From JAWXUC01 sp044432975 (lineage in GTDB: Bacteria; Pseudomonadota; Alphaproteobacteria; RF32; CAG-239): a stretch of 64,000 bases of DNA. Below the pieces are notes generated by a model. The model saw nothing but the letters and a program-made list of their open reading frames with translations. It had not been told where the DNA came from and searched no databases. Positions 6,887 to 16,195 of the stretch are shown piece by piece (position 1 is the first letter of the stretch; each line of letters opens with the position of its first letter). The stretch is from NCBI GenBank assembly GCA_044432975.1, contig JAWXUC010000004.1, positions 62,001-126,000 of the forward strand, read 5' to 3'. A program made the translations under genes and the position numbers.

Positions 6887-9046
6887 ATGCTTAGACAATA
6901 TGAGCTTATAGATTTAGTTAAATCTTATGATGAAGATGCAGATGAAGATGCTCTTAACAAAGCTTATGTCTTTGCTATGCAAAAACACGGCTCTCAGTTG
7001 CGTGCATCTGGGGATCCATATTATTCTCACCCAATTGAAGTTGCAGGTATCTTAACTAAGTTTAAGCTTGATACGGCCTCTATTGTGGCAGGTCTTTTGC
7101 ATGATACGGTTGAGGATACAGACACTTCTATTGATGATATTAGAAACTTGTTTGGTGATCAGGTTGCTTTGATTGTTGATGGGCTTACAAAATTGGCCTT
7201 GATTGAACAAAAATCTCAAAACAATAAACAAGCAGAAAATTTTAGAAAACTTTTACTTGCAATGTCTGAAGATATTAGGGTTCTTCTTATTAAGTTGGCT
7301 GATAGGCTGCATAATATGAGAACCTTAAAATATATTTCAAAGCCAGAAAAAAGAGCTAGAATTGCTAAAGAAACTTTGGATATTTATGCGCCGTTAGCAG
7401 AACGCATTGGTATGCAAGAAATAAAACAAGAACTAGAAGAATATGCTTTTGCAGAGCTTTATAAAGAAGCTCATGATTCTATTGTCTCTCGTTTAAACTT
7501 TTTGCGTGAGCAAGGTGAAAATATTGTACCAGATATAATTAAAGAACTTGAAAAAGATATGAAAGAAAATGGTGTTAGATGCACTATTTCTGGTAGAGAA
7601 AAATCTCCATATTCAATTTGGCGTAAAATGCAGCAAAAAAATGCTTCTTTTGAGCAGTTGGCAGATATTATGGCTTTTAGGGTTTATGTTGATGATATTG
7701 GTACTTGTTATCAAGCATTGGGTGTGGTTCATTCAAAATATCACATGGTTCCTCGTAGGTTTAAGGATTATATTTCAACACCAAAACCTAATGGTTATCG
7801 CTCTTTGCACACAGGTGTTATTGGGCCATTAAATACAAGAATTGAAGTGCAAATTAGAACAAACGAAATGCACGAAATTGCTGAAAAAGGTATTGCAGCT
7901 CACTGGGCTTATAAACAAGGTCAACAAGCGGTGGGTAAAAACTTTAGATGGGTTAGAGAGTTGCTTGAAATTTTGGAACAAGCTTCTAATCCTGAAGAAT
8001 TTTTGCAAAATACAAAGCTTGAAATGTATAATGATCAGGTTTTTTGTTTTACACCAAAAGGGGATTTGATTGGTCTTCCTCTTAACTCAACTCCTGTTGA
8101 TTTTGCTTATGCTGTTCACTCTTATGTTGGAGACACTTGCGTTGGTGCAAAAATTAATGGTGAAATTAGGCCTTTAAGAACCATTTTGCAAAATGGTGAT
8201 CAGGTTGATATTTTAACTTCTAAAGCTCAGCACCCTTCAACAGAATGGGATAGATTTGTTGTTACAGGTAAGGCAAAAGCAGCTATTAGACGTTATGTTA
8301 GAGCGCATAAAAGAGACCAGTTTATGGCGCTTGGTCAGCAATTGTTAGAAAAACACTTTAAAGGGGAAAATTTAGAGTTTTCTGAAAAAGCTTTAATTAA
8401 TCATTTAGAGACTTTTGAAGCTGAAAGTGTTGATGATATTTATGCAAAAGTTGGTGAAGGGTTGGTTAGTGCTTGGGATGTTTTAAAAGCTGTTTATCCT
8501 GCTTATAAACAATCTAAATTGGATAAAGTTGTTAAGTCTATTAAAATCCCATCTTTTAAGAAGAGCCGAAAATCAAAAGCAAAAGATACTGCTGATAAAC
8601 TTAAGATTAAAGGTTTGATTCCTGGAATGGCGGTGCATTTTGCTGGTTGTTGTCATCCTATTCCTGGAGATAGAATTGTTGGTATTGTTACCACAGGTAA
8701 AGGGGTTGCTGTTCATACTATTGATTGTAAGGCTTTAGAAAGATTTGCCTCAGAGCCAGAGCGTTGGCTGGATATTTCTTGGGGAGAAGATGCAAATGGT
8801 GATGCTCCTCATGTGGCGCGACTTAAAATTATGCTTGCAAATGAACCTGGTGCTTTGGGTGATTTATCTAATATTATTGCAAAAGCAAATGGAAATATTT
8901 CTAACTTGAATATTGTTTATAAGACTATTAGTTATTTTGAGTTGTTAATAGATATTGATGTAAAAGACTTGAAACATTTAAGTGATATTATTGCAATTTT
9001 AAAATCTTCTAAGGTTATTAGTTATGTACAGAGGACAAGTCAATAG
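6887..9046 (+). CDS. spoT: Bifunctional (p)ppGpp synthetase/hydrolase, RelA/SpoT homologue
   Basis: The 719-residue protein has all domains of a long RSH enzyme: an HD hydrolase with HDTVED at residues ~72-77, a synthetase domain with GREKSPYSIWRKM and DIMAFRVYV, a TGS domain (CFTPKGDLIGLP) near 390, a conserved Cys-containing region (HFAGCCHPIPGDRIVG) and a C-terminal ACT domain (~645-719). The intact HD motif predicts active hydrolase, so this should be the single bifunctional stringent-response enzyme expected in alphaproteobacteria. The ATG at 6887 is 7 bases after AAGG; the GTG at 6881 is too close to it. It begins a tightly packed run to dprA. Confidence 0.96.
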   Translation: MLRQYELIDLVKSYDEDADEDALNKAYVFAMQKHGSQLRASGDPYYSHPIEVAGILTKFKLDTASIVAGLLHDTVEDTDTSIDDIRNLFGDQVALIVDGLTKLALIEQKSQNNKQAENFRKLLLAMSEDIRVLLIKLADRLHNMRTLKYISKPEKRARIAKETLDIYAPLAERIGMQEIKQELEEYAFAELYKEAHDSIVSRLNFLREQGENIVPDIIKELEKDMKENGVRCTISGREKSPYSIWRKMQQKNASFEQLADIMAFRVYVDDIGTCYQALGVVHSKYHMVPRRFKDYISTPKPNGYRSLHTGVIGPLNTRIEVQIRTNEMHEIAEKGIAAHWAYKQGQQAVGKNFRWVRELLEILEQASNPEEFLQNTKLEMYNDQVFCFTPKGDLIGLPLNSTPVDFAYAVHSYVGDTCVGAKINGEIRPLRTILQNGDQVDILTSKAQHPSTEWDRFVVTGKAKAAIRRYVRAHKRDQFMALGQQLLEKHFKGENLEFSEKALINHLETFEAESVDDIYAKVGEGLVSAWDVLKAVYPAYKQSKLDKVVKSIKIPSFKKSRKSKAKDTADKLKIKGLIPGMAVHFAGCCHPIPGDRIVGIVTTGKGVAVHTIDCKALERFASEPERWLDISWGEDANGDAPHVARLKIMLANEPGALGDLSNIIAKANGNISNLNIVYKTISYFELLIDIDVKDLKHLSDIIAILKSSKVISYVQRTSQ

Positions 9047-9643
9047 ATGTTTATGAGAAGAATCCCCAAACCATTTAAAGATAAGTTGGTAGGTTTTTTT
9101 TGGCCTCAAAGAGGTTGGGGGAGATATGGCAAATATATAATGCTTAGGCTGTCTAGGCTAAAAGGAACTTCTCATGAGGTTGCTATAGGGTTTGCTTGTG
9201 GTGTGGCAATTTCTTTCACTCCTTTTGTTGGTTTGCATTTGGTGCTTGGAGCTGTTTTTGCTTTTTTATTTGGAGCAAATATTCTGGCTAGTGCAATTGG
9301 AACTTTAGTGGGAAATCCATGGACTTTCCCATTTATTTGGGTGTCTATATTAAAAACAGGACAATGGTTTTTGGGCATAAGCTCTAATGAAGAATATAAA
9401 GGATTTGTTTCTTTATTTGCAAATGCGATGAAAGCTCTTATGGCTTTTGATTTTAAAACTTTTGCTTCTGACGTTTGGCCTATTTTTTATCCAATGATGG
9501 TAGGCAGTTTGCCTTATTGTGTGGTTTCTTTTGCGGTTAGTTATTGGTTTATTAGAAATCTTTTGGATAAACTTTCTAAAGCAAAAGAAAAAAGAAGATT
9601 GAAAAGACTTAAAAAGTTAGAGAAAAAAATGGAAAAAAAATGA
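9047..9643 (+). CDS. DUF2062 membrane protein
   Basis: The 198-residue protein has the DUF2062 pattern: a basic N-terminus with PQRGWGRYGKYIMLRL, then SHEVAIGFACGVAISFTPFV and the conserved GNPWTFPFIW segment between transmembrane helices, and a lysine-rich C-terminal tail. Three or four membrane segments are visible. The start codon directly follows the RelA/SpoT stop, and the end overlaps acpS by four bases. Alphaproteobacteria commonly carry this gene between rsh and acpS; the function is unknown. Confidence 0.9.
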   Translation: MFMRRIPKPFKDKLVGFFWPQRGWGRYGKYIMLRLSRLKGTSHEVAIGFACGVAISFTPFVGLHLVLGAVFAFLFGANILASAIGTLVGNPWTFPFIWVSILKTGQWFLGISSNEEYKGFVSLFANAMKALMAFDFKTFASDVWPIFYPMMVGSLPYCVVSFAVSYWFIRNLLDKLSKAKEKRRLKRLKKLEKKMEKK

Positions 9644-10023
9644 TTCTAGGTGTTGGTACAGATATTTGTAATGAGAATAGAATAAAAAAATCTTTAGATA
9701 AATTTGGAGATAAATTTATAGAAAAAATTTGCACTAAAACAGAACAAGAAGTTTTGTTTAAAAAGGCTAATATTTCATCTTCTTTAGCAAAAATTTTTGC
9801 AGCAAAAGAAGCTTGTGTAAAAGCTATAGGAACAGGGATTAGTGCTGAGGTTACTTGGCAAGATATTGAAATATATCACAACACAAAAGGAAAACCTTTT
9901 GTTAAATTAAGTCAAAGAGCAAAGCAAAGTTTAGTTAATGAAAATATTAATATTGAAATATCAATATCTGATGATGAACCTTATGCTGTTGCTTTTGTTA
10001 TTATTGAAGGACTAGAAAAATGA
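9640..10023 (+). CDS. acpS: Holo-[acyl-carrier-protein] synthase
   Basis: The 127-residue enzyme transfers 4'-phosphopantetheine from CoA to apo-ACP. It shows the family's N-terminal magnesium-binding motif GVGTDICNENRI (Asp8) and the helix KIFAAKEACVKAIGTG with the conserved Glu. The length is typical. It overlaps the DUF2062 gene and lepB with ATGA junctions, which implies translational coupling within the operon. Confidence 0.95.
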   Translation: MILGVGTDICNENRIKKSLDKFGDKFIEKICTKTEQEVLFKKANISSSLAKIFAAKEACVKAIGTGISAEVTWQDIEIYHNTKGKPFVKLSQRAKQSLVNENINIEISISDDEPYAVAFVIIEGLEK

Positions 10024-10748
10024 ATAAAGAAGAAACTTTATTAGACACAGTTAAAACAATATTTTATGCAATTTTAATTGCTGTTTTTATTCGCTCTTTC
10101 TTTTTTGAGCCGTTTAGAATTCCGTCTGGATCTATGTATCCGACTTTGTATGTTGGGGATTATTTGTTTGTATCTAAATATACTTATGGATATTCTAGGC
10201 ACTCTTTGCCATTGTCTTTGCCACTTATTTCTGGTAGGGTATGGGTTGATGAACCAGAGCGTGGTGATGTTGTGGTGTTTAAGTATCCTCAAGATAACAG
10301 AACTGATTTTATTAAAAGAATTATCGGGATGCCAGGAGATAAAATACAAATGAAAAAAGGACATTTGTATATTAATGGTAAAGCTGTTGAAAAAGAAAAA
10401 GAAGAAGATTTTGTTATTAGAGATGCTAGAGGAAATGCAGAGCGATATAATCAATATCTTGAAACATTACCTAATGGGGTGAAATATAATGTTTTAGAAA
10501 TTTCAGATAATGAGCCTGTTGATAATACTGTTGAGATTGAAGTTCCTGAAAATCATTATTTTTTAATGGGGGATAACAGAGATAGGTCTGATGATAGTCG
10601 TTTGAATGTTGGATTTGTGCCTCTTGATAACTTTGTTGGAAAAGCTAGATTTTTGTTTTATTCTCATAATGATGAGGGAGCTTGGTATATGCCATGGACT
10701 TGGCCTAAAAAAATTAGATGGGAAAGGCTTTTTGATAAGATAAAATAA
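10020..10748 (+). CDS. lepB: Signal peptidase I
   Basis: The 242-residue protease removes signal peptides of secreted proteins at the inner membrane. It has one N-terminal anchor (residues ~12-28). The catalytic serine lies in PSGSMYPT (Ser38) and the catalytic lysine in DFIKRIIGMPGD (Lys99). GDNRDRSDDSR is the conserved box E. It overlaps acpS by four bases and rnc by one base. Confidence 0.96.
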   Translation: MNKEETLLDTVKTIFYAILIAVFIRSFFFEPFRIPSGSMYPTLYVGDYLFVSKYTYGYSRHSLPLSLPLISGRVWVDEPERGDVVVFKYPQDNRTDFIKRIIGMPGDKIQMKKGHLYINGKAVEKEKEEDFVIRDARGNAERYNQYLETLPNGVKYNVLEISDNEPVDNTVEIEVPENHYFLMGDNRDRSDDSRLNVGFVPLDNFVGKARFLFYSHNDEGAWYMPWTWPKKIRWERLFDKIK

Positions 10749-11383
10749 TGAAAAAATATGTTTTTGAAAATAAAAATCTTTATAATCAAGCTTTGATTCA
10801 TTCTAGTATTACTGGTGATGCTTGCAAAAATTATGAACGTTTAGAATTTTTGGGAGATAGGGTTTTAGGTCTTTGTGTTGCGACAATGTTATATGAAAAC
10901 TTTGGTGTTGAGCCAGAGGGCTCTTTGTCGCAAAGATTGATGGGTTTGGTTTGTAAAGAGACTGTGGCAAAAGTTGCATTGAAACTTGGGCTTGATAAAG
11001 AAATGAAAACCACAAATAAAGAGCTTTTAACTAGTGAAAATGTGCTTTGTGATGTTTTAGAAGCGGTTATTGGGGCGCTTTATTTAGATGGTGGATTTGA
11101 TAATGCTTTTGATTTTGTTAAAGAAAATTTTTATGATTTGATTTTTGAAAATATAGCGCCTCCAAAAGATTTGAAAAGCACACTTCAAGAGTTGTCTGTA
11201 GCTAAAGGTTTGGGAATGCCTGTTTATGAAATTATTGGAAAGTCAGGTTCAGAGCATGAGCCTATTTATGAAATTGAGGTTAAAGTTTTGGGTTTGCCAA
11301 ATTGTGTTGGTAAAGGTAAAAATAAAAAAGCAGCTCAATTTGAAGCGGCAAAAAAAATGCTAGAGGCATTAAATGGTGCTTGA
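10748..11383 (+). CDS. rnc: Ribonuclease III
   Basis: The 211-residue endonuclease processes rRNA and double-stranded RNA. The signature ERLEFLGDRVLG is at residues 30-41, and the second acidic site is in CDVLEAVIGALYLDGG. The C-terminal ~70 residues are a dsRNA-binding domain ending GKGKNKKAAQFEAAKKML. Residue order and length are normal for a compact version. It lies downstream of lepB as in many proteobacteria, but era does not follow; dprA does, overlapping by 11 bases. Confidence 0.95.
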   Translation: MKKYVFENKNLYNQALIHSSITGDACKNYERLEFLGDRVLGLCVATMLYENFGVEPEGSLSQRLMGLVCKETVAKVALKLGLDKEMKTTNKELLTSENVLCDVLEAVIGALYLDGGFDNAFDFVKENFYDLIFENIAPPKDLKSTLQELSVAKGLGMPVYEIIGKSGSEHEPIYEIEVKVLGLPNCVGKGKNKKAAQFEAAKKMLEALNGA

Positions 11384-12437
11384 TTATTTGCAATTAATAT
11401 CTTCAGATGGCGTTGGGCCGATTACTTTTTATAAATTGGTAGAACAATTTGGTAGCGTTAAAAATGCTTTGGAAAATTTGCCTGCTAAATATAAAAAGTT
11501 TGATAGGAAATTAGCAGAAAATCAAATTAAGCAAGCAAAAAAATTGGGTGTTAAAATTATTGCGTTTGATGATGAATTATATCCTAAAAATTTAAAACAC
11601 ATTGCAGATGCTCCACCAATTTTGTTTGTTAAAGGTGATGAAAAATTATTAAATGCAAAGAACAATATTGCGGTTGTTGGTGGTAGAAATGCATCTATAA
11701 ATTCTAGAAAATTTGCCTCTAGAATTTCTTATGAGTTGTCAAATTGTGGAGTGGTGATTACATCTGGCATGGCAAGGGGAATTGATACTTCGGCGCATCG
11801 AGGGGCAATGCACGCAATGGAGACAAAAGCGCCAACTATTGCGGTGTTAGGCACAGGAGTTGATGTTGTTTATCCAAAAGAAAATGTTGAATTATACAAT
11901 AAGATTATAGAGCAAGGTTGTGTTGTTTCTGAATTTTTGTTGGGCGAGGGACCTAATCAATCAAACTTTCCTAGAAGAAATAGAATCGTTGCGGGGCTTG
12001 CAACAGGAACATTAGTAGTTGAGGCAACTCTTAATTCTGGCTCTTTGATAACAGCAAGGCTTGCTAATGAATTTGGTCGTGATGTTTTCGCAGTCCCAGG
12101 GTCTCCTAGTGATGCTAGGTCTTTAGGCACAAATAAATTGATTAAGGATGGGGCGATTTTAGTTGATGAGGCAGAAGATGTTTTATCTCACCTGCAACTT
12201 GAAATGCCAGAAAAAAAACAAGTAGTAGTTGACAACAATAAAAAAATTGTCAATATTACAACCAATAATAATATCTTAGATTTTATTGATGCTAGTGGTG
12301 TTTATGTTGATGAACTTATTCGTGTAACTGGGCTTGATGTTGAAACTGTTGAATTGGAGTTGATGGAGCTAGAGTTGTCAGGGGTTGTTGAACGCCAAAG
12401 TGGTAATAAAGTCGTATTGATTGGAAGAAGAAAATGA
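11373..12437 (+). CDS. dprA: DNA-processing protein DprA (Smf)
   Basis: The 354-residue protein has an N-terminal SAM-like helical part, the central Rossmann-like DprA domain (VVGGRNASINSRKFAS, TSGMARGIDTSAHRGAM, NFPRRNRIVAGLATGTLVVE) and a C-terminal winged-helix segment (ILDFIDASGVYVDELIRVTG). DprA loads RecA on incoming single-stranded DNA during transformation and in some hosts affects recombination generally. The start lies inside the end of rnc. The stop at 12437 is followed 14 bases later by the inverted-repeat GIY-YIG unit. Confidence 0.94.
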   Translation: MVLDYLQLISSDGVGPITFYKLVEQFGSVKNALENLPAKYKKFDRKLAENQIKQAKKLGVKIIAFDDELYPKNLKHIADAPPILFVKGDEKLLNAKNNIAVVGGRNASINSRKFASRISYELSNCGVVITSGMARGIDTSAHRGAMHAMETKAPTIAVLGTGVDVVYPKENVELYNKIIEQGCVVSEFLLGEGPNQSNFPRRNRIVAGLATGTLVVEATLNSGSLITARLANEFGRDVFAVPGSPSDARSLGTNKLIKDGAILVDEAEDVLSHLQLEMPEKKQVVVDNNKKIVNITTNNNILDFIDASGVYVDELIRVTGLDVETVELELMELELSGVVERQSGNKVVLIGRRK

Positions 12438-12451
12438 TGTTAAGGAAAACT

Positions 12452-12853
12452 TGTCATTGCGAGGAACGAAGCAATCTAATCAAAAAAGTATCAAATTAGG
12501 ACTTGATATGAAACAATATTACTTGTACATTATAACAAATAAAGAAAACGGTACAATTTATACTGGCGTTACAAATGATTTGGTAAGACGAATTGGTGAG
12601 CATAAGAAGAAACAAGTGTTGGGTTTTACAAACCGTCATGGATTAGATAAGCTTGTTTATTTTGAAGTTTATCAAGATGTTAAAGAAGCGATTAAAAGGG
12701 AAAAACAATTAAAGGGTGGTTCTAGGTTAAATAAATTAAATTTGATAAATGCTTTTAATAAAAATTGGGATGATTTATATGAACAAATTTGTTAAGCTGA
12801 ATATTAATATGGAATGTTTTTTTGATTGGATTGCTTCGTTCCTCGCAATGACA
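12452..12853. mobile_element. GIY-YIG gene bounded by 36-bp terminal inverted repeats
   Basis: Bases 12452-12487 and 12818-12853 are inverted repeats that match in 35 of 36 positions. Their outer ends read TGTCATTGCGAGGAACGAAG and its complement. The unit is 402 bp and encodes only a small GIY-YIG protein. It sits cleanly between dprA and topA. A shortened relative of the repeat occurs at 26281-26316. I infer a mobile or formerly mobile unit. Confidence 0.65.
12508..12795 (+). CDS. Small GIY-YIG endonuclease-like protein
   Basis: The 95-residue protein has the GIY-YIG catalytic core at residues 3-15 (YYLYIITNKENGTIYTG), followed by TNDLVRRIGEHKK with the conserved arginine. KLVYFEVYQDVKEAIKREKQLKG contains the family glutamate. 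This is the stand-alone type related to the UvrC nuclease domain (YhbQ-like). The ATG at 12508 fits the conserved N-terminus; a longer in-frame reading from 12421 runs through dprA and the inverted repeat and is not credible. Biological role: likely DNA cleavage, target unknown. Confidence 0.88.
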   Translation: MKQYYLYIITNKENGTIYTGVTNDLVRRIGEHKKKQVLGFTNRHGLDKLVYFEVYQDVKEAIKREKQLKGGSRLNKLNLINAFNKNWDDLYEQIC

Positions 12854-12904
12854 GGAGTGGGGTGTTATGAGGTTGTGTTTTGTGAAAGAGAAAGGTATTA
12901 GAAA

Positions 12905-15352
12905 ATGAAATTAGTTATTGTGGAATCACCTGCTAAGTGTAAGACTATTGAAAAATATTTGGGGTCTGAATATAAGGTTATGGCATCTTTTGGGCATGTT
13001 AGAGATTTGCCTACAAAAGATGGTTCTGTTAAGCCTGATGAAGATTTTGCAATGACTTGGGAGGTTTCTACTCGAGGCAAAAAGCAACTTAATGAAATGA
13101 TGACACAATTAAAATCTGCTGATACGTTAGTCCTCGCAACCGACCCTGATAGAGAAGGAGAGGCTATTTCTTGGCACATTTTAGATGCGCTTACATCAAA
13201 GGGAAAACTTAAAGATAAAAAAGTTGAACGTGTGGTTTTTCATGAAATTACAAAATCTGCCGTAACAGATGCGATTAAAAATCCAAAAACTATTGATGAT
13301 AATATGGTTAGTGCTTATTTGGCTCGTCGTGCGTTGGATTATTTGGTGGGATTTTCTTTATCGCCTGTTTTGTGGAGAAAGCTTCCTGGTTCAAAATCTG
13401 CAGGTCGTGTGCAATCTGTTGCGCTTCGTTTGATTTGCGAACGTGAAACAGAAATTGAAAAATTTAAATCTGAAGAATATTGGACTATTGATGCAGAACT
13501 TTTAACTGCTAAAAAAGCTTTAATAAAATCTAGACTTATTGAGTTAGACGGCAAAAAGCTTGAAAAATTTGATTTGAATTCTGAAGAAAAAGCTTTGGAA
13601 GCAAAAGCAAAAATAGAGGCGCAAGAATATGTTGTTGAATCTGTTGAACGTAAAAAAGCAAATCGTTATCCTTCAGCTCCGTTTTCTACTTCTACCTTGC
13701 AACAAGATGCTTCTCGTAAGCTTCGTTTCCCTGCAAAGAAAACAATGCAAGTTGCACAAAAGCTTTATGAAGAAGGTTTGATTACATATATGAGAACCGA
13801 TGCACTCAACTTGTCTAAAGAAGCGATTGAGGCTTGTCGTGATGCTATTGTGAAATATTTTGGTGACGAGTATTTGCCAAAACAACCTAAAGAATATAAA
13901 ACAAAATCTAAAAATGCACAAGAAGCGCACGAAGCTATTAGGCCTACAGACTTCTTAAATACTCCCAAAAAAATGGAGGGCAAATTAGATGCTGATGGGC
14001 ACAAGCTTTATGAGCTTATTTGGAAGAGAACTGTTGCTTGTCAGATGATGCCTGCAATTTTGGATAAGGTTATTGTTGAATCTCGTTCAACTGATAAACA
14101 AATTATGTTGCGTGCAAATGGTCAGATGATTGAGTTTGACGGTTTCTTGAAACTTTATCAAGAAAGTAAAGATGAAAAAGATGAAGATGATGAAAATAAA
14201 CTATTACCTAATGTAGATAAAGGTGATGCCCTTGATAAGGGTGAAGTTACTCCAGAGCAACACTTTACATCTCCACCACCAAGATTTACGGAAGCAAGTT
14301 TGGTTAAGCGTTTGGAAGAATTGGGTATTGGTCGTCCTTCTACATATGCAAACATTATTGCGGTGTTGCAAGAACGTAGTTATGTGAAGATTGAAAAGAT
14401 GAAATTTATTCCTGAAGATAGAGGGCGTATTGTTACTATCTTTTTAGAAAATTATTTTAAGAAATATGTGGAATATGATTTTACTGCGCAATTAGAAGAA
14501 TTTTTAGATGATATTGCAAATGGCGAAATGGAATGGAAAAAACTTTTGACTGGTTTTTGGACTAAGTTCTCTAAAAATATTGAAGAAGTAAGTCCTTTGA
14601 AAATTTCTGAAGTTATTGATACTATTGATGAAGTTTTATCTCATCACTTGTTCCCTGTGATTGAAGAAGGGGTTAATCCTCGTTTGTGTCCTGAATGTAA
14701 AAAAGGTGAATTGAGTATTAAATTGGGTAAGTTTGGAGCGTTTTTGGGTTGTTCTAATCACCCTGAATGTAAATTTACAAAAGCCTTAACAGGCGTTGAA
14801 GGTGATGATAGCGAAGGTGCTTCAGCTCCTAAGCCTGAAGATAAAGTTCTTGGTACTTATCAAGAAATGAATGTTTATCTTAAAAAAGGTCCTTATGGTT
14901 TTTATGTTCAGTTAGGTGAAGACCCAACTGCAAGAACTGAAAAACCAAAACGTGTGGCATTGCCTAAAAATATTAGTCCTGAAGAAATTACTTTTGAGCA
15001 GGCGGAGCGTTTGGTTTCTTTACCTTTAGATTTGGGTGAAGGTATTGAGTTAAACGCTGGTAAATTTGGTCCTTATATTAAGCAAGGTGGAAAATCTGCA
15101 TCTTTAAAAGGTGAAGATACAATTTTTTCTATTACTTTAGAACGTGCAAAACAACTTTTGGTTGGTGTGGCTGAAAAGCCTCAAGGTCAAACTTTGGGCA
15201 AGACTAAAAATGGTAAAGAAGACATTATTTATGCGGTTGGTCGTTATGGTCCATATTTGAAAGTTGGTAAAAAGAATATTGCACTTCCTAAAGAGTTTAA
15301 AAGTGGAGAGGTTGTTCCTACTCTTGAGCAAGCGTTAGAGTTGATTAAGTAA
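12905..15352 (+). CDS. topA: DNA topoisomerase I
   Basis: The 815-residue type IA topoisomerase relaxes negative supercoils. The TOPRIM domain shows VESPAKCKTIEKYLG and ATDPDREGEAISWHIL. The catalytic tyrosine is in GLITYMRTDAL. After the core come one four-cysteine zinc ribbon (CPECKKGELSIKLG ... CSNHPEC, ~600) and two to three C-terminal repeats of the GKFGPYIK / GRYGPYLKVG type. It is preceded by a short AT-rich leader after the GIY-YIG unit. The codon use resembles its neighbours. Confidence 0.97.
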   Translation: MKLVIVESPAKCKTIEKYLGSEYKVMASFGHVRDLPTKDGSVKPDEDFAMTWEVSTRGKKQLNEMMTQLKSADTLVLATDPDREGEAISWHILDALTSKGKLKDKKVERVVFHEITKSAVTDAIKNPKTIDDNMVSAYLARRALDYLVGFSLSPVLWRKLPGSKSAGRVQSVALRLICERETEIEKFKSEEYWTIDAELLTAKKALIKSRLIELDGKKLEKFDLNSEEKALEAKAKIEAQEYVVESVERKKANRYPSAPFSTSTLQQDASRKLRFPAKKTMQVAQKLYEEGLITYMRTDALNLSKEAIEACRDAIVKYFGDEYLPKQPKEYKTKSKNAQEAHEAIRPTDFLNTPKKMEGKLDADGHKLYELIWKRTVACQMMPAILDKVIVESRSTDKQIMLRANGQMIEFDGFLKLYQESKDEKDEDDENKLLPNVDKGDALDKGEVTPEQHFTSPPPRFTEASLVKRLEELGIGRPSTYANIIAVLQERSYVKIEKMKFIPEDRGRIVTIFLENYFKKYVEYDFTAQLEEFLDDIANGEMEWKKLLTGFWTKFSKNIEEVSPLKISEVIDTIDEVLSHHLFPVIEEGVNPRLCPECKKGELSIKLGKFGAFLGCSNHPECKFTKALTGVEGDDSEGASAPKPEDKVLGTYQEMNVYLKKGPYGFYVQLGEDPTARTEKPKRVALPKNISPEEITFEQAERLVSLPLDLGEGIELNAGKFGPYIKQGGKSASLKGEDTIFSITLERAKQLLVGVAEKPQGQTLGKTKNGKEDIIYAVGRYGPYLKVGKKNIALPKEFKSGEVVPTLEQALELIK

Positions 15353-15356
15353 AAAA

Positions 15357-15386
15357 AAGAGGGCTTTTAAAAAGTCCTCTTTTTTA
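15357..15386. terminator. Bidirectional terminator between topA and the convergent gene
   Basis: AAGAGG pairs with CCTCTT with a partly paired GCTTTT/AAAAGT interior and T/A runs on both sides. It overlaps the last codon of the minus-strand gene. Confidence 0.75.
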
Positions 15387-16190
15387 TTTGCCTGAATTTA
15401 ATAAACTTTGAGAATTTGTTTTTGATATTGTTTCTAGTTTTGTTAATATAGAAACGCTTGCGGCTTTAAATAGTTTTGTCATTAGCTCTTTAGCTTTTTC
15501 TTGCTCATCATCTGTTGCCTCTAATAATATGAATTTATTTTGATGCTCTGTTGTTAAGACTTCTTCTTTATTGTTTTGAACTTCTAATGAGATAATCATG
15601 TGAAATCTTTTTGTTGATGAGTTTATGTTATCTATTTTAGCTTTTAGTACTTTGGGATAGATAATATAATCTGAGGAAGATAAATCATCTGTTATTAATA
15701 AATCATCTTCATGTTTGAAATTTTCTTCAATTATTTTAGAAACACTTTTTGATTGAGTGTTATTGAAATAGTATGTTGGAGCAATATAGATAACCATATC
15801 TTTTGAATTAATGTCTACAGGAATAATGCTTTCTGGAATTTGTGTTTCAGGTAAATTTAAAGTATCTGTGTTTAAGTAGCCACTTACTTCTACACATACT
15901 TTTGCTTTTTCAGATTTTTTTGTTTTTATTATTAGGTCTGATATGTTGTTGTCAACAGCATCATAAATTAAGGCATTAAACTCATAATCTGGCACACTGT
16001 TTTTTATTTCCATAAATTCGTTTACATGAGAAACAGCTTCAAAACTAGCTTTGTCAGCAGCTCTTGATATTGCACTAGAGCGTTTTTCACCTTCTTTAAT
16101 TGTTTCACAAGATGTTCCAAATAAGGCGATTTCAGATGCTTGAATAGATGTCGTAAATAGTAATAAGAATAAAAAAGCTGTTTTAAACAT
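15384..16190 (-). CDS. Secreted protein of unknown function
   Basis: The 268-residue product begins with a clear signal peptide (MFKTAFLFLLLFTTSIQA) and should be periplasmic. A region around residues 120-250 (VIYIAPTYYFNN, SDYIIYPKVLKAKI, HMIISLEVQN) has the strand pattern of LpoB/CsgG-like lipoprotein domains, but I cannot assign it firmly. ATG 16190 was chosen over TTG 16202 because GGTGA lies just upstream. It partly overlaps the preceding lipoprotein gene's stop, so the two are coupled and probably act together. Confidence 0.7.
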   Translation of the reverse strand: MFKTAFLFLLLFTTSIQASEIALFGTSCETIKEGEKRSSAISRAADKASFEAVSHVNEFMEIKNSVPDYEFNALIYDAVDNNISDLIIKTKKSEKAKVCVEVSGYLNTDTLNLPETQIPESIIPVDINSKDMVIYIAPTYYFNNTQSKSVSKIIEENFKHEDDLLITDDLSSSDYIIYPKVLKAKIDNINSSTKRFHMIISLEVQNNKEEVLTTEHQNKFILLEATDDEQEKAKELMTKLFKAASVSILTKLETISKTNSQSLLNSGK

Positions 16191-16195
16191 TGTTA

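Noticed and set aside
10074..10454. 126-residue minus-strand frame opposite lepB
   Set aside because: It is antisense to a clear gene, has poly-Phe/Ser composition and no ribosome site.
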